Source: Clostridium aminobutyricum (GTDB lineage: Bacteria > Bacillota > Clostridia > Peptostreptococcales > Anaerovoracaceae). From it: a stretch of 64,000 nt of DNA. The notes beneath the pieces are model-generated. The model was not told the origin of the DNA. It made no database searches and was given only the letters and a program-made list of their open reading frames with translations. The stretch spans positions 38,369 to 102,368 of the forward strand of contig NZ_JAFJZZ010000008.1 in the NCBI RefSeq assembly GCF_017255415.1. The letters run 5' to 3'. Shown one piece after another: positions 11,355 through 19,230 of the stretch (position 1 is the stretch's first letter; each line of letters begins with the position of its first letter). The position numbers and the translations under genes were made by a program.

Positions 11355-11388
11355 AAAAGTGGATTATTTAATCCACTTTTATTTTTTA
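11355..11388 (+). terminator. Terminator between zinc-ribbon gene 2 and infC
   Basis: A near-perfect stem AAAAGTGGATT / AATCCACTTTT with a short loop followed by ATTTTTTAT. No separate promoter is visible between it and infC, so infC may depend on read-through. Confidence 0.75.
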
Positions 11389-11415
11389 TGAAAGACCAAA
11401 CAGGAGGTATTTATT

Positions 11416-11937
11416 ATTAGCAATAACAAAAATGAAGTACAAATTAACAATGAGATAAAAGATAAAGAAATCAGACTTATTGATGCGGATGGAACGATGC
11501 TTGGAGTTGTATCAACTTCAGAAGCACTGGAATTAGCATCTCAAAAGAATCTAGATTTAGTGAAAATCTCTCCGAATGCTGTACCGCCAGTATGCAAAAT
11601 AGCTGACTACAATAAAACCATGTATGAAAAGGCTAAAAAGGAGAAAGAGGCGAAGAAAAGCCAAAAGGTAGTAACGCTTAAAGAAGTAAGACTATCTGCT
11701 AAAATAGAAGAACATGATTTAGAGGTTAAAAGTAAAAATGCCTGTAAATTTTTATTAGAAGGTAATAAAGTAAAAGCAAGTATTCGATTTAAGGGTAGGC
11801 AACAAAAATATACAACAGATGGGTTCGATGTACTTTCAAGATTTGCTGATTCCATAAAGGAAGTCGGGTCTGTCGAGAAGGCGCCTGCTCTTGAAGGAAG
11901 AATCATTACTATGATGATAAGCCCTAAAAAACTGTAA
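11416..11937 (+). CDS. infC: Translation initiation factor IF-3, ATT start
   Basis: IF-3 binds the 30S subunit, keeps subunits apart and checks the start codon. The 173-residue product has the N-domain (INNEIKDKEIRLIDADG, ALELASQKNLDLVKISPNAVPPVCKIADY), the lysine-rich linker (KEKEAKKSQKVV) and the C-domain (EVRLSAKIEEHDLEVK..LEGRIITMMISPKKL). The conserved N-terminus is in frame only from ATT at 11416, eight bases after AGGAGG; the first ATG (11497) would delete it. ATT starts are the known hallmark of infC and underlie its autoregulation. It is not followed by rpmI-rplT, so it may be a second or relocated copy. Confidence 0.88.
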   Translation: MSNNKNEVQINNEIKDKEIRLIDADGTMLGVVSTSEALELASQKNLDLVKISPNAVPPVCKIADYNKTMYEKAKKEKEAKKSQKVVTLKEVRLSAKIEEHDLEVKSKNACKFLLEGNKVKASIRFKGRQQKYTTDGFDVLSRFADSIKEVGSVEKAPALEGRIITMMISPKKL

Positions 11938-11960
11938 ATTAAAACTAAATGAATCTTGGG

Positions 11961-11993
11961 ATAGCACTAACGAAATGTTAGTGCTATATTTAT
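11961..11993 (+). terminator. Terminator of infC
   Basis: An 11-bp stem ATAGCACTAAC / GTTAGTGCTAT with a five-base loop followed by ATTTAT. Confidence 0.7.
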
Positions 11994-12158
11994 GTAATTG
12001 AAATCCATCGGCTATGCAGGTGAGGATAAAAAGCTTCGTATACCGCGCTGGATGAATTGAAATCAACCAATTTAATAAAGGGTTAATAACTGAAATGAAA
12101 AAACCTCTTTCATGTAAGTTATTTAAGACAGGGAGATGATAGTTGCCCGTAACTTCCA

Positions 12159-13136
12159 TTAAGATGCGACAACAACTCTGTTTCGACCGTCGGATTTTCC
12201 CCGATAAAGCGCAATATCTGCGCGTTTAATGCTCTCTTCAACTTTGGAATTACCGTTGTATTCGGAAAGCCCGATCGTTACGGTCATGCTAATATCGATG
12301 TCGTTATATCTGATTGACATTTTACTGATTGCAAAGCGAATGCGTTCTGCTAACTTGTATGCTGATCGCTTATCTGTTTCAGAAAGAAAGATCAAAAATT
12401 CTTCGCCGCCCCATCGGGAGACAATATCCGCCTCTCGCACATTAATCAAAATAACTTTAGAAATTTCTTTCAGACAATAATCTCCAAAATCGTGACCGTA
12501 TTGATCATTGATTTGCTTGAAATAATCAATATCACATATAACCAGAGAAAAAACTCTTCCTGTTTGCCGGTATCGAATTACTTCTTCATTGATTCGCTCC
12601 ATGATGTAACGCCTGTTATATAAATTAGTTAAGGAATCAGTGGTTGCCAATTCCGCTAACTGAAGTAATGCATTTTCTAGGGCTTCATTTTTTTTGGCGA
12701 TCATATTATTGGCTTTTAAAAGCTCTTCATTTAAAGCTTTCAGTTTGTCTTGGCTTTTTTTGTATTTATAGTGATTATCAATCCGGGCTAGTAATTCGAT
12801 CTCGTTGAAAGGCTTTATGAGATAATCGGAGCCACCGATTCGCAATCCTTTTTGTATTTCATCCGGTTCGGATCTGGATGAAATGAAGATGATCGGTATC
12901 GAATCCGTATCAGGATTGGAGCGTATGGATTTGCATAAATCGAATCCAGATAAATCAGGCAGGATAATATCCAGTAAAATGATATCGGGGTTTTGATTTG
13001 TAAGGACTTCGATAGCCTCAGCACCGGTAGAGGCGGTTTTTATCTTATAATGATTTCTCTTAAGAATACTCTCAATAAACATCAAATTCAGAGGGCTGTC
13101 GTCAACGATCAATACGGATGGCATTTCTGTTTGCAT
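12159..13136 (-). CDS. Response regulator with diguanylate cyclase output (REC-GGDEF)
   Basis: A 325-residue, PleD-like cytoplasmic protein. The receiver domain (about 6-125) has the acidic pair DD at 12-13, the phospho-acceptor Asp56 in LLDIILP and KPF. A coiled linker leads to a GGDEF domain with intact GGEEF and an upstream RxxD (READ) product-inhibition site. It is predicted to make cyclic di-GMP when phosphorylated. AAGGAGG precedes the ATG. It is the downstream gene of a two-gene operon; the upstream partner carries an intact EAL phosphodiesterase domain. No histidine kinase is nearby. Confidence 0.9.
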   Translation of the reverse strand: MQTEMPSVLIVDDSPLNLMFIESILKRNHYKIKTASTGAEAIEVLTNQNPDIILLDIILPDLSGFDLCKSIRSNPDTDSIPIIFISSRSEPDEIQKGLRIGGSDYLIKPFNEIELLARIDNHYKYKKSQDKLKALNEELLKANNMIAKKNEALENALLQLAELATTDSLTNLYNRRYIMERINEEVIRYRQTGRVFSLVICDIDYFKQINDQYGHDFGDYCLKEISKVILINVREADIVSRWGGEEFLIFLSETDKRSAYKLAERIRFAISKMSIRYNDIDISMTVTIGLSEYNGNSKVEESIKRADIALYRGKSDGRNRVVVAS

Positions 13137-13159
13137 TTGTCTTACCTCCTTGCTGCGGC

Positions 13160-14956
13160 CTATATTTGATAATAGTTATAGCTATTCCCTGAGAGGATGA
13201 TTTCTGAGTGTTTAACAATAGGCTCAATATCTTCCAAGGGAAGCGGTTTGCTATAAATGTATCCCTGAATTAAATGGCATCCCATCTGATCTAGAAAATT
13301 CAATTGGTCAGCTTCTTCAACGCCTTCCGCGACAATTTCCAGATTCATCTTTTGAGATAACGTAATCATGGCTGAAATGATGGCTTCAATCTTGGCATTC
13401 TTATTAATATCCTTAATGAAGGACCGATCTATTTTAATCTTATCAATTGGCAATGATTTTAGATAATTTAAAGAAGAATAGCCATTGCCGAAATCATCTA
13501 ATGCAATTTTTACTCCCATTTCTTTTAAACGTTCTAAAGTCTTGGCAGCCTTGTTCATCGATTCAACCAATACGCTTTCGGTAAGCTCAAGCTCAAGATA
13601 TTCGGGGTTAAGCCCGGAAATATTCAAGGCGGTTTTCACCGTATTAAAGAAATCAGGTTCTTGCAATTGCTTTGCAGATATGTTGACCGCCGTTCGTATT
13701 TTTGGATAACCTTTGTCCTGCCACACTTTATTCTGAAGACAAGCCGTATTTAAGACCCAGTTCCCAATGGATGCAATCATTCCGCTGGTTTCGGCAATAT
13801 GAATAAAGTCAGTTGGATAGACAAGGCCTCTTTTGGGGTGTTTCCATCGAATCAGCGCTTCGACTCCGGCTAATTTGCCTGTAGTTTTTACAATCGGCTG
13901 ATAATAAAGAGAAAACTCATTTTTTTCAGATGCACGTCTCAAGTCATTTTCGATATTGAAGCGCTGAGGATATCGAGCCTTTGAATGCTCGCTGAAAAAT
14001 TCCATTTTTTCACTGCTGGATTCGCGTGCTGCATAAATTGCAGAATTACCGTGTTTTATCAGGTCAAAAACATCTTTGATGTCCCCTGGCAGAAATACAA
14101 TTCCAATGGACACATTAACATATAGATCTTGATCAAATATAGAAAACGGAGTGTTTAGCACGTTAAGAATTCTGCGTGCCACTTTAGCGGATTTTTGCTT
14201 GTCGGTACTATCTGACATTAAAATAATAAATTTGTCTTCATCAATCCTAGATATTAAATCATTTTCTCTGCTCCGTTCATTTAACAACCGGCCGATAACG
14301 CGAAGCAGCTCATCACCGACTAAAATGCCATAGGTACTTTTTATTTTTCGAAATCCATTAATATCAATAAATAAAACGGTGCCTTTCTTGCTAAACTTCA
14401 GATAAGAAGCTAGGATGTCTAAGGCGTATGTATAACTGTGAAGTTTTGTAACAGGGTCATAATCATGCAGATACCGTAATTGCTCTTCCATTGATTTCTG
14501 ATAAGAAATATCTTTAAGTGTGCCGGCAATACTCACAAGCTGATCCTGTGTATCGTATGCGGCGATGCTATGACAGGAGAACCATTTACAGGTTTCATCC
14601 TTCAATTTGATTCTGAATTCAGAAGTCAAAGGTCTGACTTGTCTCTGTTGAAATTGATACAGATAGTCCCTTATAATATGATGGTCATCTTGATGGATGA
14701 TGGACATCCATTTCCCATTGTTGATATGGAGACGAGTTTCTTCATATCCGGTAATTTCTTTCCATTTGCTCGAAAAAGTAATAAATGAATCTTCTATGTT
14801 CCAATACCACACAGGGTCTTCAATAGCATTCATGATTTGCTGATAATTTGAAGCTTCAGAAAAAGGTGCGTGAAGAGTCACGGTTTCCTCTGAAAAGTTT
14901 CTCTTGGATGATAGATTTATTAATTTATTGTTTTCTATTTTTTTTATTTCAAACAT
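13160..14956 (-). CDS. PAS-GGDEF(degenerate)-EAL cyclic-di-GMP phosphodiesterase
   Basis: About 598 residues. A PAS sensor (DPVWYWNIEDSFITFSSKWKEITGY) is followed by a PAC-like segment, a GGDEF fold whose signature reads IDEDKF and so should not synthesise cyclic di-GMP, and an EAL domain with its main catalytic residues: EALIRW, NISAKQL, ELTES, DDFGNGYSSLNYL, IDKIKIDRSF and AEGVE. It is predicted to hydrolyse cyclic di-GMP, perhaps with the GGDEF fold as a GTP sensor. ATG at 14956 follows GGGAG, although 12 bases away; a TTG at 14983 has no ribosome site. The REC-GGDEF gene starts 23 bp downstream. Confidence 0.85.
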   Translation of the reverse strand: MFEIKKIENNKLINLSSKRNFSEETVTLHAPFSEASNYQQIMNAIEDPVWYWNIEDSFITFSSKWKEITGYEETRLHINNGKWMSIIHQDDHHIIRDYLYQFQQRQVRPLTSEFRIKLKDETCKWFSCHSIAAYDTQDQLVSIAGTLKDISYQKSMEEQLRYLHDYDPVTKLHSYTYALDILASYLKFSKKGTVLFIDINGFRKIKSTYGILVGDELLRVIGRLLNERSRENDLISRIDEDKFIILMSDSTDKQKSAKVARRILNVLNTPFSIFDQDLYVNVSIGIVFLPGDIKDVFDLIKHGNSAIYAARESSSEKMEFFSEHSKARYPQRFNIENDLRRASEKNEFSLYYQPIVKTTGKLAGVEALIRWKHPKRGLVYPTDFIHIAETSGMIASIGNWVLNTACLQNKVWQDKGYPKIRTAVNISAKQLQEPDFFNTVKTALNISGLNPEYLELELTESVLVESMNKAAKTLERLKEMGVKIALDDFGNGYSSLNYLKSLPIDKIKIDRSFIKDINKNAKIEAIISAMITLSQKMNLEIVAEGVEEADQLNFLDQMGCHLIQGYIYSKPLPLEDIEPIVKHSEIILSGNSYNYYQI

Positions 14957-15048
14957 ATTATACTTATACTCCCAATCTATCAAATTGATTTGTCAGTCAA
15001 TAAAGGTGAATAAGGGTGTCTTCGTTGTGGCAAATGAATGTTATATAA

Positions 15049-15076
15049 AAAAGCAGCCTATAAGTAGACTGCTTTA
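15049..15076 (-). terminator. Reverse-strand terminator
   Basis: An AAAGCAG.../...CTGCTTT stem, with T-run on the reverse strand. It would end the transcript of the 45-aa reverse ORF at 15111-15248 and separate it from the cyclic-di-GMP operon. Confidence 0.55.
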
Positions 15077-15110
15077 ATGGATAAATTATTATGAAAAGCA
15101 GCCTATGTCA

Positions 15111-15248
15111 TTAGACCGCTCGGAATTTAAAATAAAATTCTTGACGGGATATGACACTTGAATTTGTTTTTAAAGCATGACAACAGATGCATCTTTTTTT
15201 ATGCATTCGTTTTATGATTAAATTTCTTACAAATTGAATTGTATTCAT
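15111..15248 (-). CDS. Small hypothetical basic protein, 45 aa
   Basis: ATG at 15248 follows AGGGGAA at seven-base spacing. The product is basic (NLIIKRMHKKR) with a short Cys cluster RCICCH. A terminator follows the stop. Upstream lie TTGACA (reverse strand, 15317-15322) and a palindrome overlapping the -10 region. No family is recognised; support comes from the ribosome site, promoter and terminator only. Confidence 0.4.
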   Translation of the reverse strand: MNTIQFVRNLIIKRMHKKRCICCHALKTNSSVISRQEFYFKFRAV

Positions 15249-15282
15249 AAAATTCCCCTTTTTAATTCATACTTAACTAATA

Positions 15283-15303
15283 GGTATAGTATGAATGTAT
15301 ACC
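15283..15303 (-). promoter_or_regulatory. Palindromic operator-like site
   Basis: GGTATA, nine bases, TATACC, a dyad of the size bound by TetR/GntR-type repressors. It sits over the -10 region of the reverse-strand promoter (TTGACA at 15322-15317). The regulator is unknown. Confidence 0.4.
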
Positions 15304-15571
15304 TGTTAATATAATTTGTCAAGTAATTTCCATCTAAATTTTACCTTCTCATTTCCTTTTTCGACGAAAAATATGCAATTGAATAAAAGTCAAGCTTATT
15401 ATTTTTTTGTGCACTGACAACTCTTATTTGATTCAGCATTTGTTGAATTAACACAAAATTCTAAATTATTTAGATTATTTTCACAAAAAACATTGAAGTG
15501 TATCCAATTTATGTATAATATAATTATGCTGATAAAAGCTAGAAAAAAATAAAATTTGAGGGGATGAAAAA
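15304..15571 (+). other. AT-rich region with YfcC promoter candidate
   Basis: No gene seen. TTGAAG at 15493-15498 and TATAAT at 15514-15519 (15-bp spacer, short) form a possible promoter for the permease operon. Confidence 0.35.
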
Positions 15572-17113
15572 ATGGAAGAAACAGATCTAATGGAGAATAA
15601 AACTCCAATCAATCAAAAGAAAAAACGTCAATTTCCATCTGCATTTACAATTCTTTTTATTATCCTAATTATTGCGGCTATAGGAACGAATTTCATGCCG
15701 ACAGGATCATACTCAAAGCTGCTTTACAACGCAGATACGGATATGTTTGACGTCACCGCACCTGACGGAAGCCTTGTTTCAATGGATGCGGATCAGGCAA
15801 CACTTGATAAGCTAAATATAAAAGCGCAGTTAGGCTTATTCTTAAATGGAAGTATTTATAAGCCAATCGGTGTGCCGGGAAGCTATGAAGCGATTGAGCC
15901 TAATCCACAGGGCTTCACGGATTGTGTTTTAGCCTTGGTGAATGGTGTGTACGACACAATTGATATCAGTTTATTTATTTTCGTATTGGGTGGTATGCTT
16001 GCTTATTTAAATAAATCAGGGGCATTCGCAGCGGGTATGGGTGCATTATCAAAGGCCACAAAAGGTAGGGAATTTATACTTATTATTCTGATTACTATTC
16101 TGATTGCACTTGGCGGTACTACTTTTGGTATGTGTGAAGAGACCGTTGCCCTTTATGCAGTAGTTATTCCGATTTTTGTGCTGGCAGGTTATGATGCATT
16201 AGTAGGGATCGCCGCCGTTTATTTGGGATCATCCATAGGAACAATGTGTTCAACTGTGAACCCATTTGCAACGGTAATCGCATCCAATGCGGCAGGAATT
16301 AATTTCATGGAAGGCTTTGGAATACGAATCGCAGCGCTTGTTGTCGGAACGATTATTTGTATCCTATATGTCATCCGGTATGGCAATATGGTTAAAAAAC
16401 ATCCGGAGAGATCTTATATCTTAGAAAGCAAAGCGTATATTGAAGAAAAATATTGCAGTGAAGCAGAGGTTCCTGCATTGACCGGCAGATTTAAGATTGT
16501 TCTGGTACAATTCTTCTTCACCTTTGTCATCATGGTTTATGGTGTAGTGAAGCTGGAATGGTGGTTTGGTGAAATGACCGGCCTATTCTTAGTTTCAGCG
16601 ATTATCATGGGAATCATTTTACGCATGGGCGAAAGAGAAATGGTCAATGAATTTTTAGCAGGAGCAGGAGATATGATCGGTGTTGCACTGATTTGCGGTG
16701 TCGCTAGATCCATCAACGTAATCTTGGAAAACGGTTTAGTATCCGATGCATTGCTGAACACCATGTCCGGATGGGTAGCAGGTATGAGCCCTTATGCCTT
16801 TGCCATTATGATGTATTTTATTTATATTATTTTAGGATTCTTCATTAATTCCACATCTGGGCTGGCTATGCTCTCCATTCCGATCATGGCACCACTTGCA
16901 GATGCGGTTGGACTTCCGAGAGAAGTTGTCATTACAGCATATCTGTTTGGTCAGGGAACCATGGGCTTTATTACACCGACCGGTTTAGTCCTTGTTATTT
17001 TGCAACTGGTTCATGTGAACTATGATAAATACTTAAGATTTGTTCTGCCGCTGATGGGAATTTTAGTAGCATTTTCGATAGCCTTCCTTTGCATCGAAGT
17101 GGCAACCGTATAA
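15572..17113 (+). CDS. YfcC-family permease
   Basis: A 513-residue integral membrane protein with about 12 hydrophobic segments, of the YfcC/DcuC-like carrier group often annotated as basic amino acid or dicarboxylate transporters. Visible family features are QFPSAFTILFIILI at the N-terminus, GGTTFGMCEETVALYAVVIPIF, SSIGTMCSTVNPFATVIASNAAG and FFINSTSGLAMLSIPIMAPLAD. ATG at 15572 has GAGGGG upstream. The M20 dipeptidase begins 13 bp after the stop; the pair looks like a peptide or amino-acid uptake and breakdown operon. The substrate cannot be read from the sequence. Confidence 0.85.
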   Translation: MEETDLMENKTPINQKKKRQFPSAFTILFIILIIAAIGTNFMPTGSYSKLLYNADTDMFDVTAPDGSLVSMDADQATLDKLNIKAQLGLFLNGSIYKPIGVPGSYEAIEPNPQGFTDCVLALVNGVYDTIDISLFIFVLGGMLAYLNKSGAFAAGMGALSKATKGREFILIILITILIALGGTTFGMCEETVALYAVVIPIFVLAGYDALVGIAAVYLGSSIGTMCSTVNPFATVIASNAAGINFMEGFGIRIAALVVGTIICILYVIRYGNMVKKHPERSYILESKAYIEEKYCSEAEVPALTGRFKIVLVQFFFTFVIMVYGVVKLEWWFGEMTGLFLVSAIIMGIILRMGEREMVNEFLAGAGDMIGVALICGVARSINVILENGLVSDALLNTMSGWVAGMSPYAFAIMMYFIYIILGFFINSTSGLAMLSIPIMAPLADAVGLPREVVITAYLFGQGTMGFITPTGLVLVILQLVHVNYDKYLRFVLPLMGILVAFSIAFLCIEVATV

Positions 17114-17126
17114 CAGGAGGAATCTC

Positions 17127-18518
17127 ATGGGGAATTATTTGGAATTAATCGATCAGTATAAAGATCAGATGTTAAGAGATCTACAAGAAATTGTTGCGAT
17201 AAAAAGCGTTGCCGGAGAACCGGAAGGGGATTCCCCTTTTGGCAAAGGCGTACAAGATGCATTGGATGCCATGCTTGCAATAGGAGAGAGGGAAGGATTC
17301 GCCGCAAAGAATGTTGACAATTATGGTGGTCACCTCGAATTTAAGGGCGATGGCGATGGCATCTTTGCGCTGGTGGGACACCTTGATGTAGTGCCGGAAG
17401 GCAGTGGATGGGTGCATGAGCCTTATGGCGGAGAAATAGTGGGCGATAAGATGTTCGGAAGAGGGACGATTGACGATAAGGGCCCTACGATGGCAGCATT
17501 TTATGCGATGAAAGCCCTTAAAGATTCAGGCTTTAAACCGCGCAAAGATATTCGGTTGATCCTAGGACTGGATGAGGAAACGGATTGGGATGGGATGAAG
17601 TATTATATGGCGCATGAAGAAATCCCAGATTCCGGATTCGCACCGGATGCCGACTTCCCCGTTATTTACTGTGAAAAAGGATTGATTGTCTTTGATGTAA
17701 TGAAAAGCTTACATAACGTCAATGCATCAGGTTTGCGTTTGGTTCGCTTCGAAGGCGGGAACGCACCGAATATGGTCGCGGATCGGGCAAAGTTAGTAGT
17801 AACAGGCGGAGACATCTCAGACAAGATTGCTGAATATAAGAAAAACAGCGGCTATGACATTACTTGTGAAAGAGTAGAGGATTGCTTAGAAATAAGTGCG
17901 AAGGGTATTTCTGCACATGGAGCAATGCCGGAGGTAGGCCTCAGTGCCATCACCATTTTGTTTGACGCAGTGAAGGATATCGAATTCAACAATTCAGAGG
18001 TAAATGCTTTTATAAAGTTCTATAACGATACCATTGGATTTGATTATCACGGAGAGCGATTTGGCTGTGCTTTTGAAGATGAGCCATCGGGAAAATTAAA
18101 TTTCAATGTAGGCTTATTTAAACTTGATGAAACAGAGGCTAGGTTAACCATTAATATCAGATATCCTGCTACGATGGACGTAGAGGATGTCTACCTCGGT
18201 ATGGAGACCGTTGTGGGACCTACTGGCTATTCCATTGAAAGAAAGGATCATTTAGCCCCATTATATGTGCCGAAAGATCATGCGCTGGTAAAGGTATTAA
18301 TGGAAGTTTATCAAGAATTTACAGGGGATAAGGAAAGTGAGCCTCTTGCTATCGGCGGTGCAACTTACGCGAGAACAGTACCGAACAGTGTAGCCTTCGG
18401 ACCGGTCTTCCCTGGAGAAGAGGCGGTAGAACATCAGGCAGATGAGTATATTTCTATCTCAGGTATGATAAAAGCGACGAAAATATTTGCAGAAGCAATA
18501 TACAGATGGACCAAATAA
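17127..18518 (+). CDS. M20-family dipeptidase (PepV/Sapep-like)
   Basis: A 463-residue cytoplasmic zinc dipeptidase. Metal and catalytic motifs are in place: His and catalytic Asp in GHLDVVPEG, bridging Asp in GTIDDKGP, Glu-Glu in GLDEETDW, Asp in PDADFP and the late His in EAVEHQADE. The lid domain lies between. PepV-like enzymes split dipeptides with broad specificity. AGGAGG precedes the ATG; the gene is translationally close to the YfcC permease upstream and ends before a strong hairpin. Confidence 0.9.
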   Translation: MGNYLELIDQYKDQMLRDLQEIVAIKSVAGEPEGDSPFGKGVQDALDAMLAIGEREGFAAKNVDNYGGHLEFKGDGDGIFALVGHLDVVPEGSGWVHEPYGGEIVGDKMFGRGTIDDKGPTMAAFYAMKALKDSGFKPRKDIRLILGLDEETDWDGMKYYMAHEEIPDSGFAPDADFPVIYCEKGLIVFDVMKSLHNVNASGLRLVRFEGGNAPNMVADRAKLVVTGGDISDKIAEYKKNSGYDITCERVEDCLEISAKGISAHGAMPEVGLSAITILFDAVKDIEFNNSEVNAFIKFYNDTIGFDYHGERFGCAFEDEPSGKLNFNVGLFKLDETEARLTINIRYPATMDVEDVYLGMETVVGPTGYSIERKDHLAPLYVPKDHALVKVLMEVYQEFTGDKESEPLAIGGATYARTVPNSVAFGPVFPGEEAVEHQADEYISISGMIKATKIFAEAIYRWTK

Positions 18519-18576
18519 CAGATAGGATAACGGAGACTATATAGAAGACGGGATCCATATCAAGAGATAAATTTAA

Positions 18577-18618
18577 AAACCTGCTTAAAAAGTATCAACT
18601 TTCATAAGCAGGTTTTTA
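18577..18618. terminator. Bidirectional terminator after dipeptidase gene
   Basis: An 11-bp stem AAACCTGCTTA / TAAGCAGGTTT with T-rich flanks on both strands. It can end the permease-peptidase operon and also reverse transcripts from the small ORF at 18701-18775. Confidence 0.75.
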
Positions 18619-18700
18619 TGTATATTTAATACATAAATTTCACTGGCATATTCATTCAAAGCAACGGTTGAAATGAAGCATCTATGGTTTAATAGGAGCC

Positions 18701-18775
18701 TTAAAAGAAAAAGGCAATAACTAAAACAAAGATTGCTACATGAAGCATGATATCCAGTTTAAGCATCAGTTTCAT
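18701..18775 (-). CDS. Very small hydrophobic peptide, 24 aa
   Basis: ATG at 18775 follows AAGGAGA at nine bases. The product is a Met/Leu/Lys start followed by one hydrophobic helix ending in three Phe (HVAIFVLVIAFFF). The size and composition fit a type I toxin or other membrane-active peptide, but no family is recognised. A reverse promoter candidate (TTGCAT, 17 bp, TAACTA) lies upstream and the bidirectional hairpin at 18577-18618 downstream. Confidence 0.4.
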   Translation of the reverse strand: MKLMLKLDIMLHVAIFVLVIAFFF

Positions 18776-18896
18776 ACTCAAAGATCTCCTTCCAATGAAT
18801 AGTTAGTATGTAGTATGGACAGATGCAAAGGATATATACCTCTTTTTTAAATGTTCCAACGCGATAGAACGTTCAGATCGCAGGTAATATATTTGA

Positions 18897-18990
18897 TATA
18901 ATAAAAAAAGCCTTTTTAGGCTCCTTCTTTTAAATATATGTAGTTGAGACCAACTAACGCAATGTTCCTTTCGTTAATTGGTTGCTCATT
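18897..18990 (+). ncRNA. Candidate antisense RNA to the 29-aa peptide gene
   Basis: A forward transcript beginning after TATAAT at 18897-18902 would end at the 11-bp hairpin and T-run at 18949-18994, which overlaps the stop codon of the reverse 29-aa peptide. The -35 element is weak (TTCAGA, 19-bp spacer). This is inference from layout. Confidence 0.25.
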
Positions 18991-18994
18991 TTTT
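18949..18994. terminator. Shared hairpin at the 3' end of the 29-aa peptide gene
   Basis: An 11-bp stem ACCAACTAACG / CGTTAATTGGT (one G-U) is followed on the forward strand by GCTCATTTTTT. On the reverse strand it lies directly after the peptide stop codon. It can end both convergent transcripts. Confidence 0.6.
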
Positions 18995-19082
18995 AACTCA
19001 ATGACACTGTTACCGTTATTGCAATAACTTTAGGCAAGACGATTACAACCATGATGATGGGGAGGAATTTTGGCTTCCTCAT
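18993..19082 (-). CDS. Small hydrophobic peptide, 29 aa, type I toxin-like
   Basis: ATG at 19082 follows a perfect AGGAGG at seven bases. The peptide has a basic start (MRKPKF) and one long Val/Ile-rich helix interrupted by LPK. The stop overlaps the T-run of a convergent hairpin terminator, the layout of type I toxin/antisense pairs. No exact family is recalled; a structural or signalling peptide is possible. Confidence 0.5.
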   Translation of the reverse strand: MRKPKFLPIIMVVIVLPKVIAITVTVSLS

Positions 19083-19230
19083 GAAGTCCCACCTCCTTTT
19101 TCTCATATTTAATTTTATTTTATATATATTTGGACAAAGTGAAGTTTAGAACCTTCTATTCAATTTTTTTTACAGTTAGCATATTGAAGATACAAAGTGA
19201 CAAACTATAAGATTGAGAGGAGGTGCCTGC

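Noticed and set aside
11153..11371. 72-codon forward frame over zinc-ribbon gene 2
   Set aside because: Shadow frame; the true gene (11158-11334) has the CxxC motifs and a paralogue.
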